From positions 15,261 to 79,260 of the forward strand of contig CAYZUS010000007.1 of NCBI GenBank assembly GCA_964481885.1: DNA of 64,000 nucleotides. Reading direction: 5' to 3'. Shown piece by piece: positions 43,552-51,943 of the stretch. A model generated the notes under the pieces. It was not told where the DNA came from and did no database searches. It saw nothing but the letters and a program-made list of their open reading frames with translations. How positions within the stretch are numbered: position 1 is the first letter of the stretch; each line of letters starts with the position of its first letter. The position numbers and the translations under genes were made by a program. The stretch is from Fen731 sp964481885 (GTDB lineage Bacteria; Actinomycetota; Humimicrobiia; Humimicrobiales; Humimicrobiaceae).

Positions 43552-45677
43552 TTCTCCTTTACTTTAAATTTTGCTTCAAAATATCCAAGATCATCGCTGC
43601 CCGTATTTGCATCTTTGTTATCCGGTCCCTCGTTAAAAGCAGCAGTATTTTTACTCGCATTAATTTCCCGGTTATTGACATTTAACAGGTTTAAGTCCAA
43701 GCCTGTAGTATCGTTATGGCTAAGGGGTAAATCCTTTGGGGTCCGGATTTTCCTGTCCTGATGTACAAGATCGATGCTTTCGCTTATATTTTTGTCGCTT
43801 ATAAAATCAAATGTTATTTCAAATTTTTCTCCTGCAAGTGATATTAAAAGCTCCTGGATAAATGTTCGGTTTTCGAGCTTGCCAAGCTCTTTTTTATGCC
43901 AGTGATTTTTTGGTTCAAGTGAAAAAAATATTTTATCTCCCTGAACCTTAAATCTTTTTACTTCTTTTAATACTGCATGGAGAGGAACACTCTTTGCTTT
44001 TATTTTTGCAAGCACATCCTCCCATATTGCAGGGATAAGATGTGAAAAATCATCGGAATCTTTACTGGCGGCCACTTTTTCTGTTACAGTTCCAGATATC
44101 TGTCTGTCTGAGGCACTGTCTGCAGGTTCACTTTTGGTGAGTACACTTTTTATTGCTGCCTCACTGGGAGCTGTTTCAGGTATGTTTTTGGTCACTGAAA
44201 CACCGGTTAAACTTTCGCCATATGCCTTATCCTCAGCCTTATCTTGTGCTGTTTTATCATAGCCTGTTTTATCAGTTTCTGCTCGAGCTACATTCGAAGA
44301 AATATTTTCGGCAGAAGCTGTTTTTTTCTGCCCGGGCATTTCTTTTTTGGTTATTTCTTCATCAGCATCAAAGGTTTCAATACTTAAACCTACTGGAGCT
44401 GTAGCCTCAACATTATTTTCGCTCCCGATATTTGCTCCCACAGATTTATTATTATATTGGTGATCAGCCTCCCGGTTCATTATTTTTGGGCCTGGCACCG
44501 CCGGAGTGCCTTGCAGTGCAGAAGTATTATTATTTACCTGGCTGTTTTGTATATTCTGATTATTCTGTATCGGTTGGCCACCTTTTACTGATTCGGTGTG
44601 TAAAGCTTTAATGACCGCAGCTTTAAAAAAAGTCTTTGGGTTCTCGCTGTCTTTAATCTGCGCAAGAAGTCCAGCAAACAAATCAATAAGTTTTTCCAAC
44701 TGCCCGGAAGCAAAAAGTCCAGCCTGATTGTAATAATTTTCCCTAAAATCATCAGGCATGTCCAGTATATCCACAGGATTTTCATAATTTTTGATTACAT
44801 AAAGGCTGTAAAGGTGTTCCAAAAACTCTGAAATAAAAGAATTAAGACTAAAAGATGTTGAAAAAAGCCTGCTTACAAATAACAGCCCCTGATTTATGTT
44901 TTTTTCAAGAATAATGTTTGCCAGTTCAAAAAGCATGTCCCGGTCAATTATTCCAAGAAGAGAAGATACCTCATCAACTGTAATCCTGTTGTCACCAAAA
45001 GAAGACAGCTGCTCGAGAATTCCGTCAGCGTCCCGAAGGCTTCCGTTAGAATGTTTTGCGACCATGCTTAAAGCAGAATCGGTAATGTCTATTTTTTCAA
45101 TTGCTGCAATGTTTTTTAGCCTGTTTTTTATCCTATCAACAGGAATAGGCTCAAAATTAAATCTCTGGCAACGAGACAATATGGTCGGTATTACGTCCTG
45201 AGGGTGAGTAGTTGCCATCATAAAAATCACATGTTCCGGAGGTTCTTCCAGTGTTTTCAGTAAAGCGTTAAAGGCTTCAGGTGTCAGCATGTGCACTTCA
45301 TCAATGATATAGATTTTTTTTCTTAAAACGGTAGGCAAATACTTGACTTTATCTCGAAGGTCCCTTATATGTTCAATTTTCCTGTTTGAAGCAGCATCTA
45401 TTTCAACGAGATCGACATTTGACCCTGCAGTAATGCTGATGCAGTTATCGCATTTATTGCAGGGTTCTGCGCCCGACGCATTTACACAGTTAATGGCTTT
45501 TGCAAAAATCCGCGCAATTGATGTCTTGCCTGTACCTTTGGGTCCACAAAACATATAGCCGTGCACCAGCCTGTTTTTTGAAATGGCATTCTGAAGTGTT
45601 GTGACAATATGTTCCTGGCCAACGACCTCAGAAAATGCCTGAGGGCGCCATTTTCTGTAAAAAGAAATATAACTCAT
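43548..45677 (-). CDS. dnaX: DNA polymerase III subunits gamma/tau
   Basis: The clamp-loader ATPase. From the ATG at 45677: MSYISFYRKWRPQAFSEVVG, Walker A GPKGTGKT (45-52), zinc cysteines C64, C73, C76, C79, DEVHML (126-131), SRC (168-170), then a long Gln/Asn/Ser/Thr-rich linker (~385-560) and a tau-like C-terminal domain. The open frame extends 28 codons further to 45761, but that part lies in the SRP RNA gene and is not family-like. I saw no obvious slippery A-run plus hairpin for making gamma by frameshift. Confidence 0.96.
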   Translation of the reverse strand: MSYISFYRKWRPQAFSEVVGQEHIVTTLQNAISKNRLVHGYMFCGPKGTGKTSIARIFAKAINCVNASGAEPCNKCDNCISITAGSNVDLVEIDAASNRKIEHIRDLRDKVKYLPTVLRKKIYIIDEVHMLTPEAFNALLKTLEEPPEHVIFMMATTHPQDVIPTILSRCQRFNFEPIPVDRIKNRLKNIAAIEKIDITDSALSMVAKHSNGSLRDADGILEQLSSFGDNRITVDEVSSLLGIIDRDMLFELANIILEKNINQGLLFVSRLFSTSFSLNSFISEFLEHLYSLYVIKNYENPVDILDMPDDFRENYYNQAGLFASGQLEKLIDLFAGLLAQIKDSENPKTFFKAAVIKALHTESVKGGQPIQNNQNIQNSQVNNNTSALQGTPAVPGPKIMNREADHQYNNKSVGANIGSENNVEATAPVGLSIETFDADEEITKKEMPGQKKTASAENISSNVARAETDKTGYDKTAQDKAEDKAYGESLTGVSVTKNIPETAPSEAAIKSVLTKSEPADSASDRQISGTVTEKVAASKDSDDFSHLIPAIWEDVLAKIKAKSVPLHAVLKEVKRFKVQGDKIFFSLEPKNHWHKKELGKLENRTFIQELLISLAGEKFEITFDFISDKNISESIDLVHQDRKIRTPKDLPLSHNDTTGLDLNLLNVNNREINASKNTAAFNEGPDNKDANTGSDDLGYFEAKFKVKEK

Positions 45678-45751
45678 ATCAGTTGGACCTAAAAAAAATG
45701 GTTTAAAAAAATAATCTATAGGACCGTGCACCAGGCTTTGACATATGAAAA

Positions 45752-45989
45752 CAAGTGCCACAAGTGCAGTTTGCTCCAGCCAGGCTTCCCCGTAACACCC
45801 GAAGAAATTTACTTACCGCTGCTTCCTCTCGGACCTGACGGGGTTCGTAATACTTCGCCGCACAGGACCCGGCTTTCAACGCCACTTGCACAAGCGCAAA
45901 CCTCACCAACATAAACCTATGCCTGGAATTCAGCCTCACTATAGCGGATTGTGAGTACAGGGCACCGCTAGCTCCCCGCCTAGCACGAT
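45752..45989 (-). ncRNA. ffs: Signal recognition particle RNA, large bacterial type
   Basis: The minus strand contains the helix 8 core GTCAGGTCCGAGAGGAAGCAGC and, 5' of it, the Alu-domain signature GCTAGGCGGGGAGCTAGCGGTGCCCTGTA with AATCCGCTATAG, so this is the ~240-base form as in Bacillus and not the small E. coli form (core motifs are given here in pieces: GTCAGGTCC, GAGAGGAAGCAGC, GGCGGGGAGCTAGCGG). The 5' GTGCTA can pair with 3' TGGCAC at 45755-45760. It precedes dnaX, the same order as scr-dnaX in Bacillus. Ends are estimated to within a few bases. Confidence 0.92.
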
Positions 45990-45997
45990 TTAGAGAG

Positions 45998-46026
45998 ATT
46001 ATAGCCTATTTGGCTGACTAATTGAA
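45998..46026 (-). promoter_or_regulatory. Promoter of the SRP RNA gene
   Basis: TATAAT at 46003-45998 with a weak TTCAAT -35 (46026-46021) at a 17-base spacing; transcription would start near 45990, matching the predicted RNA 5' end. Confidence 0.55.
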
Positions 46027-46032
46027 TACCAA

Positions 46033-46137
46033 TCTAACATTATGGCCCGCCAGTCTGACATTAGAGCGAGCCAGTCTAATTTTGTGGCCCGCCGCTCTAA
46101 CATTAGAGCGAGTCAGTCTAATATTATGGCAAATCAG
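46033..46137. repeat. 42-base tandem repeats with internal palindrome
   Basis: Units start TCTAA at 46033, 46075 and 46117 (the last is half length). Each contains (A/T)TGTGGCCCGCC or TATGGCCCGCC and ACATTAGAGCGAG. In unit 2 GCTCTAACATTAGAGC is a perfect palindrome apart from the central CA. The array lies just upstream of the ffs promoter. Confidence 0.85.
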
Positions 46138-46279
46138 TAAATTATTATTACCGAACGTTATAATAGTTGGTCTCAACAGTGTTATTATTTTAAAATTGTT
46201 TCCGAATGTTGTTGATTAAATATTTTAAAATAGTAATATCTCTCTATTTGCAGTATAAGAGTTTTAATATTATTATAAA

Positions 46280-47476
46280 ATGCCCATGAAAAATAATAAC
46301 CGACTTCAAATCGGCCTTGCAATGAGCGGACATGCAGTAGCGGACCTTTACTCGAGCTTTATTATCGGCATAATCCCGATTCTTGCAATCAAATTTAGTC
46401 TTTCACTATTCCTGGTTGGGATATTGACAGCAATAGCCGGTATTTCCAACAGCTTAACCCAGCCGATTTTTGGCTATCTTTCTGATAAATACAGCCCGAA
46501 ATATTTTATGGTTGCGGGCCCTCTGTTTAGCGCTGTTTTAATCAGCCTTATGCCCATAATGCCAAGCTATTACCTTGTGGTCATTATTCTGTTTTTGGGA
46601 AACTTAAGTATCGCTATGATACATCCACCGGCAGCGGCAATGGGCGGCCGGTTTGGCGGCAGAATGAAAGGTTTAAGTAATTCCCTGATTTCATTTTCCG
46701 GCACCGTTGGTTATGCTCTCGGTTCAATGCTTATAATAGTTGTCATTGAAAAAATTGGAATATCCTTTTCCCCGCTAACAATGATACCCGGGATAATAAT
46801 GGCAATAATTCTTTATAGGTATATTGAAATTCCCATAAAAACAGCCAGTACCAAAAGCAGCCATAATTTTTTAACCAAATTAAAAAAAGCAAATAAATAT
46901 AAAATAATGCAACTTTTTTTAATTTTTATGGCATCTTTTGCAAGGGACATAATCTGGATATTAATGATTACATTCATGCCGCTATATTTTACGCAATCCG
47001 GCATCAAACTATTAAATGTGGGTTTTATTTTAATCCTTTATAACATTATAGGTGGTTTTGGAGGCATACTGGCAGGGTACCTGTCTGACAGGATTAAAAG
47101 AAAATCATTACTGATCCAGGGCGGACTTTTGCTGTCCGTTCCATTTATTTTCTTTATGTTTAAAAATCCCGGCCTTATTGGCATAGTTTTTTTCATCCTC
47201 ACAGGATTTTTCTCAATAGCAACACTTCCGCCATGCATAAGAATCTCACAGGAAATATTTCCTGGCAGTATGAGCTTTGCTTCTTCGCTTGTAATGGGCC
47301 TGAGCGTAGGCACAGGGTCGCTGGCGATGATTGGTTTGGGAAAAGCAGCTGATAAAATCGGTATTGTAAATACAGTTTATTATTCCATGATAGCTATAGT
47401 AGCGATTGTGGCATTGATGAGTTTTTATCCAATGATAGCAAGAAAAGCTTCGGCCTCCGGAACAGTCTTAAAATAG
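46280..47476 (+). CDS. MFS transporter, fosmidomycin-resistance (Fsr) type
   Basis: A 398-residue permease with about 12 hydrophobic helices. The start GHAVADLYSSFIIGIIPIL, the loop GYLSDKYSPKYFM and FLGNLSIAMIHPPAAAMGGRF are typical of the Fsr/YfhI-like drug exporters. It may export antibiotics or metabolites; the substrate is unknown. The ATG at 46280 has no clear ribosome site, and a second ATG lies 6 bases on. It stands alone, divergent from ffs-dnaX. Confidence 0.87.
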   Translation: MPMKNNNRLQIGLAMSGHAVADLYSSFIIGIIPILAIKFSLSLFLVGILTAIAGISNSLTQPIFGYLSDKYSPKYFMVAGPLFSAVLISLMPIMPSYYLVVIILFLGNLSIAMIHPPAAAMGGRFGGRMKGLSNSLISFSGTVGYALGSMLIIVVIEKIGISFSPLTMIPGIIMAIILYRYIEIPIKTASTKSSHNFLTKLKKANKYKIMQLFLIFMASFARDIIWILMITFMPLYFTQSGIKLLNVGFILILYNIIGGFGGILAGYLSDRIKRKSLLIQGGLLLSVPFIFFMFKNPGLIGIVFFILTGFFSIATLPPCIRISQEIFPGSMSFASSLVMGLSVGTGSLAMIGLGKAADKIGIVNTVYYSMIAIVAIVALMSFYPMIARKASASGTVLK

Positions 47477-47696
47477 CTTGATATTTTACTTTTGATCGAT
47501 GATTACCTGGTGTGGCTGCCTGCAACAGCTTGTATATAGTATCCCCTGTAATATTTTTTATTATTGCATTAAGTCACCAAGAATTCCCAAGATAACCTAT
47601 TTTCCTGTCAGCTACTCCAGAATAAGCTCGCATTGATAAGCATAGATAGCTACGACATATTTATCTCTACAATGTTTGATTCGAAATGAGAAATAT

Positions 47697-47717
47697 AAAA
47701 GTTCGAATTGGTTTCAC
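47697..47717. repeat. tRNA-Ser 3'-flank repeat, copy 1
   Basis: A 21-base sequence starting AAAAGTTCGAATTGG lies directly 3' of tRNA-Ser(CGA). It differs by one base from the copies at 50511-50531 and 60233-60253. Confidence 0.9.
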
Positions 47718-47810
47718 TGGCGGAGAGAGAGGGATTTGAACCCTCGAGACAGATTTGGTCTGCCTACTCGATTTCGAGTCGAGCGCTTTCAACCTCTCAG
47801 CCATCTCTCC
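47718..47810 (-). tRNA. tRNA-Ser(CGA)
   Basis: A 93-base gene with encoded CCA. Acceptor GGAGAGA pairs with TCTCTCC, the anticodon loop is CTCGAAA (anticodon CGA), the variable arm is long (class II), and the T-loop is GGTTCAAATCC. It reads UCG codons. Confidence 0.95.
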
Positions 47811-47866
47811 GTTTTTGTTAATGATAAATAAGAATCACTAATTTTGCCATAGTTTTTAAAGCAAAC

Positions 47867-48286
47867 TTAAAGTATTTTTGATGAGCACTTCAAACATTTT
47901 TTCTCATGAATGCATACCAGACTGCCGCAAACCCGGCATTTATATTTTTCCTGCTGATTCTCAATAAATTCATCCAAACCGGATTCTTTAATCTTTTTCT
48001 GGTTTGCAACCATACTAAAATCATACCTTTTGGCATACATTAGATCCAGCTTCGAGAGAGCTTCGCAGGGAAAAATATCACATTCATGGCAAAAATTCAG
48101 ATCACCTTTTTTATATTTTATGATGTTCTTGCATTTTTTCTTGATAAAGGCACAGCTCTTGTTTTGTTCTCGACAGCCAAGACAAGAGGGCCGACCAGGA
48201 TCCTTTTTCCATGGGGTCTGGTTGCGGACACACAGGGCACAATTCATCCCGCAATACGCAATCATATTGCGATTTATTTTTTCCAT
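47867..48286 (-). CDS. DUF3795-family cysteine-rich protein
   Basis: A 139-residue protein starting IAYCGMNCALCVRN, the DUF3795 mark, with further pairs CLGC, CHEC, CRVC and CLKC, enough for two or three metal sites. The family's function is unknown. The ATG has AGGAGCC upstream. It stands alone next to tRNA-Ser(CGA). Confidence 0.85.
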   Translation of the reverse strand: MEKINRNMIAYCGMNCALCVRNQTPWKKDPGRPSCLGCREQNKSCAFIKKKCKNIIKYKKGDLNFCHECDIFPCEALSKLDLMYAKRYDFSMVANQKKIKESGLDEFIENQQEKYKCRVCGSLVCIHEKKCLKCSSKIL

Positions 48287-48440
48287 AATATCATGGCTCC
48301 TTAATGCCAGCTGTCCTCAAAAAGGCTTGGCCATATTATCAATATATGTCTTTAAAAAATTGATAAACTTCTTTATATTTATATCCATCAAGAAAAGAAT
48401 ATAATATCAGTATTTTATTTTAAAAAACGGGAGAAATAAA

Positions 48441-49201
48441 ATGAAAAGAAAATTCATTCCAATAATTATAACTATTATAGTGTTGCTTATGTTTGGTACT
48501 GCTGCCACCTGTAATATGTGTGGGATCAACTACACTACAGATACTACAGCTTCCGGTGTCGGTGACAATAAAACAAGTGATACTTCATCAGAGAAAACCG
48601 ATGAAGAAACAGCTGCGCCAACAACTGANNNNNNNNNNNNNNNNNNNNNNNNNNNNNNNNNNNNNNNNNNNNNNNNNNNNNNNNNNNNNNNNNNNNNNNN
48701 NNNNNNNNNNNNNNNNNNNNNNNNNNNNCAAGTGATACTTCATCAGAGAAAACCGATGAAGAAACAGCTGCGCCAACAACTGAGGAAGAAACAGCTGCAC
48801 CAACAACTGAGGAAGAAACAGCTGCGCCAACAACTGAAGCCCAGGCAGCAGGAAGCTCTCCAGTTATCAAGGCAATCAAAGTGACTGATAAAGGATCCGG
48901 TACAGTTTATGATGCGCTGTCTACAGATATTCCAAGTGAATGGATGAATCAACTGCCCGTTTCCTTGGAGCTCTTTTTCCATCTTGAATTGTCAGATCCG
49001 GATAATGATAAAATATTCTGCAATTTATCGGACAGTAATGGCAACAATTACGAACCTGTTCCTGTAAATGCTGAAGGGTATGCTGACTTTTACTGGACAA
49101 CTCCTGCAGAACCGGGAGCACTGACTATGAGATTTGTTATTAGTGATGATAGTGGAATGGAAACAATAAAAGAACTTTCCTTTAATTTTATGCAGTATTA
49201 A
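48441..49201 (+). CDS. Exported Thr/Glu-rich protein, interrupted by an artefactual gap
   Basis: The N-terminus (MKRKFIPIIITIIVLLMFG) is a signal peptide; AATC after it is a poor lipobox. A spacer with repeated EETAAPTTE leads to a beta-rich domain (LELFFHLELSDPDNDKIF ... ELSFNFMQY). As written, the two parts are in different frames. The 55 bases before and after the 100 N are identical; removing the N and one copy gives 606 bases, exactly 202 codons with one uninterrupted frame. The true protein is therefore ~201 residues. I do not recognise the C-terminal domain. Confidence 0.8.
48629..48728. other. Scaffold gap (100 N), probably artefactual
   Basis: Flanks 48574-48628 and 48729-48783 are the same 55 bases, as expected for contigs that overlap by one k-mer but were joined with N instead of merged. 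Confidence 0.9.
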
Positions 49202-49255
49202 GCTTAGTTTTTGCACTGCCTGATAGTAAATACGAATATTAGAATTTGGTGTTAT

Positions 49256-49347
49256 TGGCGGAGAGAGAGGGATTCGAACCCTCGGAGCGGCTTACGCCGC
49301 TCACACGCTTTCCAAGCGTGCGCGTTCAACCACTCTGCCATCTCTCC
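49256..49347 (-). tRNA. tRNA-Ser(GGA)
   Basis: 92 bases, CCA encoded. Anticodon loop TTGGAAA between CACGC and GCGTG; long variable arm GAGCGGCGTAAGCCGCTC. It reads UCC/UCU. Unlike the three other serine tRNAs it lacks the AAAAGTTCG-type 3' flank. Confidence 0.95.
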
Positions 49348-49648
49348 ATGACCATTGCGTATGAAATGCCTACAAATACTTGCATGTCATTATAAACAAA
49401 ACCAACAACTGCTTTTAAAAACAGCTTCTTTAATCCCGCCTTTTAACGCTTGCCTTTTCTTTCAGTGCTTTGTTTACTTTCAAGCAATTACATTGCATTT
49501 CAGGCCAAGATTTAAAGTTTTTAAATTATAGCACAAGCGTCCTGAAAAAATAAAATGGAATTAAAGAAAATAATTAATATCTTTCAACATTTGGCAGATT
49601 ATTACAACATTTATGGCTTCACAAACCGCAGTTTGGATGGTTTCCCAA
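49348..49648. other. Non-coding stretch after tRNA-Ser(GGA)
   Basis: AT-rich, no recognised gene or structure. It would carry the tRNA promoter. Confidence 0.5.
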
Positions 49649-50362
49649 TTACTTTTCTCCTTTAAGGTATTGCAGCCTTAAAGTTTCCGGTAATCTCTCA
49701 ATGGCATACCGCAGCATTGTCCGTGGCATTTGTTTATAGTTTGCAAGAAGAAATTGTTCAAGCACCTCCTGTGAACATCTTTTGCCGACTTCCCTTAACA
49801 TCCATCCGACTGCTTTGTGTATTAAATCATGAGGATCGTTTAATAGGATCTTTGCTATATTCAATATATCTTCGTAGGCGCCTTTTTTTATGAAATCAAA
49901 TGTGGACAATACGGCAATCCTTCTTTCCCACAAATTTTTGGATATGGCAAGAGAGTACAAGATGTCTTTAGGTTTATCAAACAAGTAGCTTCCGACAATT
50001 TTATCTGCAGACAAATCCACAAGGTCCCAATTATTTATATACTTTGTGTTTTCAAGATATTTTTTATATATGGTTTCTTTCCCGGCTTCATCGGACCGCT
50101 TAGCCTTTTCCACCATTATAAGAAGCGCTATCAGGCGTTCTTCATGTATTTTGGAGCTTAAGAGACGCAATGCATCCTCAAGAGGAATACCGGCATATTT
50201 CTTAACGATTTTCCTTGAATCTGGTACCTGGATACCCAGGAAGATATCCCCTTCACCATACTGGCCCTTCCCAGTCTTGAAAAACCTCTTTAACCCCTCA
50301 GCTTTTTGAGGGCTTGCATATAAGTTTAAATCTTCTCTTAAATTTTTAAGTATGTCTTCCAT
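49649..50362 (-). CDS. AlkD-like DNA alkylation repair protein
   Basis: A HEAT-repeat-like all-helical protein of 237 residues (FFKTGKGQYGEGDIFLGIQVP, EERLIALLIMVEK, NNWDLVDLSADKIVG, WERRIAVLSTFDFIKKG, HKAVGWMLREVGKR, PRTMLRYAIERLP), matching the DNA_alkylation family. AlkD excises bulky or cationic alkylpurines; the conserved Trp and Asp of NNWDLVD and the Arg of WERR fit its active site. No ribosome site is obvious before the ATG at 50362. It stands alone. Confidence 0.9.
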   Translation of the reverse strand: MEDILKNLREDLNLYASPQKAEGLKRFFKTGKGQYGEGDIFLGIQVPDSRKIVKKYAGIPLEDALRLLSSKIHEERLIALLIMVEKAKRSDEAGKETIYKKYLENTKYINNWDLVDLSADKIVGSYLFDKPKDILYSLAISKNLWERRIAVLSTFDFIKKGAYEDILNIAKILLNDPHDLIHKAVGWMLREVGKRCSQEVLEQFLLANYKQMPRTMLRYAIERLPETLRLQYLKGEK

Positions 50363-50510
50363 TGTTGTAAAACCATTAAACCATAAAAACCCGGATTTTT
50401 AAAATCAGGGTATTAATATTGTTTTAATTTATGAAGGAATTTTGTTTTATTGACACAGCAAATTGTTTTATTAAGCTACCAAACGTCAAAACTTTGCAAT
50501 GGCTAAAGAT

Positions 50511-50531
50511 AAAAGTTCGAATTGGTTGCAC
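50511..50531. repeat. tRNA-Ser 3'-flank repeat, copy 2
   Basis: Identical over all 21 bases to 60233-60253, directly 3' of tRNA-Ser(GCU). Confidence 0.95.
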
Positions 50532-50625
50532 TGGCGGAGAGGGAGGGATTCGAACCCTCGAGGCAAGCTTACACCCACCTAACCGCTTAGCAGGCGGCCC
50601 TTTTCGGCCACTCAAGCACCTCTCC
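50532..50625 (-). tRNA. tRNA-Ser(GCU)
   Basis: 94 bases, CCA encoded. Anticodon loop CTGCTAA (anticodon GCT), long variable arm, T-loop GGTTCGAATCC. It reads AGC/AGU. Confidence 0.95.
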
Positions 50626-50881
50626 TTAAAGCAGCTTATTTAAAGCAGTCAATATAATAGCAATATTCTTTCAAAAAATCATCATATTCTTTAAAAAATT
50701 TATTAAAGCGATGAGTTACTGCAAACAGATCCATTACAAGTTCACGTCGGTTGACTGCCAATCCTTTACCCCAAATGAAGTTTTGCAGTTTTTATCATAA
50801 GTACACTTAAATGAAACGGTCTATGGTCCTAAACGTCCGGGTGATACCGTTGATAATTAAATGCCACATGTCAAAGCAAAA
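50626..50881. other. Spacer between tRNA-Ser(GCU) and the RRM gene terminator
   Basis: AT-rich, no frame or structure recognised. Confidence 0.45.
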
Positions 50882-50908
50882 GGGCCCCACCTAAGTGGGG
50901 CCCTTTTT
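50882..50908. terminator. Strong intrinsic terminator, GGGCCCCAC hairpin
   Basis: GGGCCCCAC (50882-50890) and its perfect complement (50895-50903) around CTAA, flanked by AAAA on the left and TTTTT on the right, so it works on both strands. It lies 39 bases after the RRM gene stop on the minus strand. Confidence 0.92.
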
Positions 50909-50947
50909 AGATATTATCTAAGTGAATTACATTGTAATCACATCAAT

Positions 50948-51214
50948 TTAATACCTTCTGTTTCCTCTATCAGTTCTTTCTCTCTGTGGCTGAGCTTCGT
51001 CAACTTTCAGATTACGACCTTCAAAAGGTGTGCCGTTTAAGGCTTCTTTAGCTGCTTCTGCTTCTGTAGAATCTGTCATTTCAACAAATCCGAAACCTTT
51101 GTCTCCGATTACGTTAGCTGACAGAACCTTTCCGTAACTTGAAAATAACTTTTCCAGTTGCTCATTATTTACAGAATAGCTTAAGTTCCCTACGTAAAGT
51201 TTGTTACCTTGCAT
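50948..51214 (-). CDS. RRM-domain RNA-binding protein
   Basis: An 88-residue protein made of one RNA recognition motif: RNP2 LYVGNLS (6-12) and RNP1 KGFGFVEM (residues ~39-46), followed by a short Arg/Glu/Gln tail (QRERTDRGNRRY). Such bacterial/cyanobacterial RRM proteins are often cold-induced. GGAGGGAGG before the ATG is a very strong ribosome site. Monocistronic, with its own terminator. Confidence 0.94.
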   Translation of the reverse strand: MQGNKLYVGNLSYSVNNEQLEKLFSSYGKVLSANVIGDKGFGFVEMTDSTEAEAAKEALNGTPFEGRNLKVDEAQPQRERTDRGNRRY

Positions 51215-51831
51215 GTTTACCTCCCTCCAAAAACTATTTTCTCTAATCTTTAGAATATTTTTTTAGAGAGGTAATTGTTGAAAACAAACCTGGCTCTTAA
51301 TTAAAATACTATCTAACGAAAAAGAGTTGCCGATTAAAATAAACCCCGTGTTATTTCTACTACAAATCTTGCGATATCAACCTAACATACTACTCAGGAT
51401 CTAAACTTTGAACCTTATTCCGGGTATGCGGGCAGCTAATTTAACTTAAGTATTCTTTAATCTTAAAGTATCAACCAGGGCCAAATCCCTCATAATTTCA
51501 AAGCACTATATATTAATAACAGAAATAGAAACAATAGTCAACTATTTTTTTATTATTTTTTTATATAAGTAATTTATTGACGTGAACTAATGCTCTTAAA
51601 CATGGCAATCATAACATTGGATAATAAACTGTCAGAGATACTGATCAAAAGGCATATAAACCTTATTCTTTTGTACGCTTTGCTCAAAAAAACTATAAAA
51701 TACAGACAATAATTAAGAGGCATGAATATTAAGTATCTGGTCTAAAATTATTCTTATTTTTTGCGATTTCACCAGCAAATTTTAACTTTTAACAAATAAT
51801 TGAGAAACATCAGTATCGGGAGGAATAAATC
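51215..51831. other. Long spacer upstream of the RRM gene
   Basis: Over 600 bases without a plausible gene. The first ~60 bases look like an mRNA leader with CTCTAA/TTAGAG arms at 51241-51268. The 51330-51520 part is less AT-rich, with CTTTGAA and TTCAAAG arms on the minus strand, and could encode a small RNA, but I cannot name one. Confidence 0.4.
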
Positions 51832-51863
51832 TTAAGAGGCAGGATCAGTATCCTGCCTCTTAA
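51832..51863. terminator. 14-bp hairpin terminator of the ABC operon
   Basis: TTAAGAGGCAGGAT and its complement around CAGT, 80 bases after the substrate-binding-protein stop on the minus strand. On the plus strand TTATTTTT follows. Confidence 0.8.
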
Positions 51864-51943
51864 TTATTTTTCTAAAGATTTTTAAAAATTTCCGGGGATA
51901 TCTTTCCCTTAATTATAAAAAAATCTTTTCTTACTGTCTGAAA

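Noticed and set aside
43548..45677. Programmed frameshift in dnaX
   Set aside because: I found no A-rich slippery site with a following stable hairpin at the expected place.
45703..45939. Frames in 45.7-45.9 kb, including the extended dnaX start at 45761
   Set aside because: They lie in the SRP RNA gene. The DnaX family begins at MSYISFYRKWRPQ (45677).
46022..46219. A 65-codon frame in the 42-base repeats
   Set aside because: It is a by-product of a repeat length divisible by three, without a ribosome site or family.
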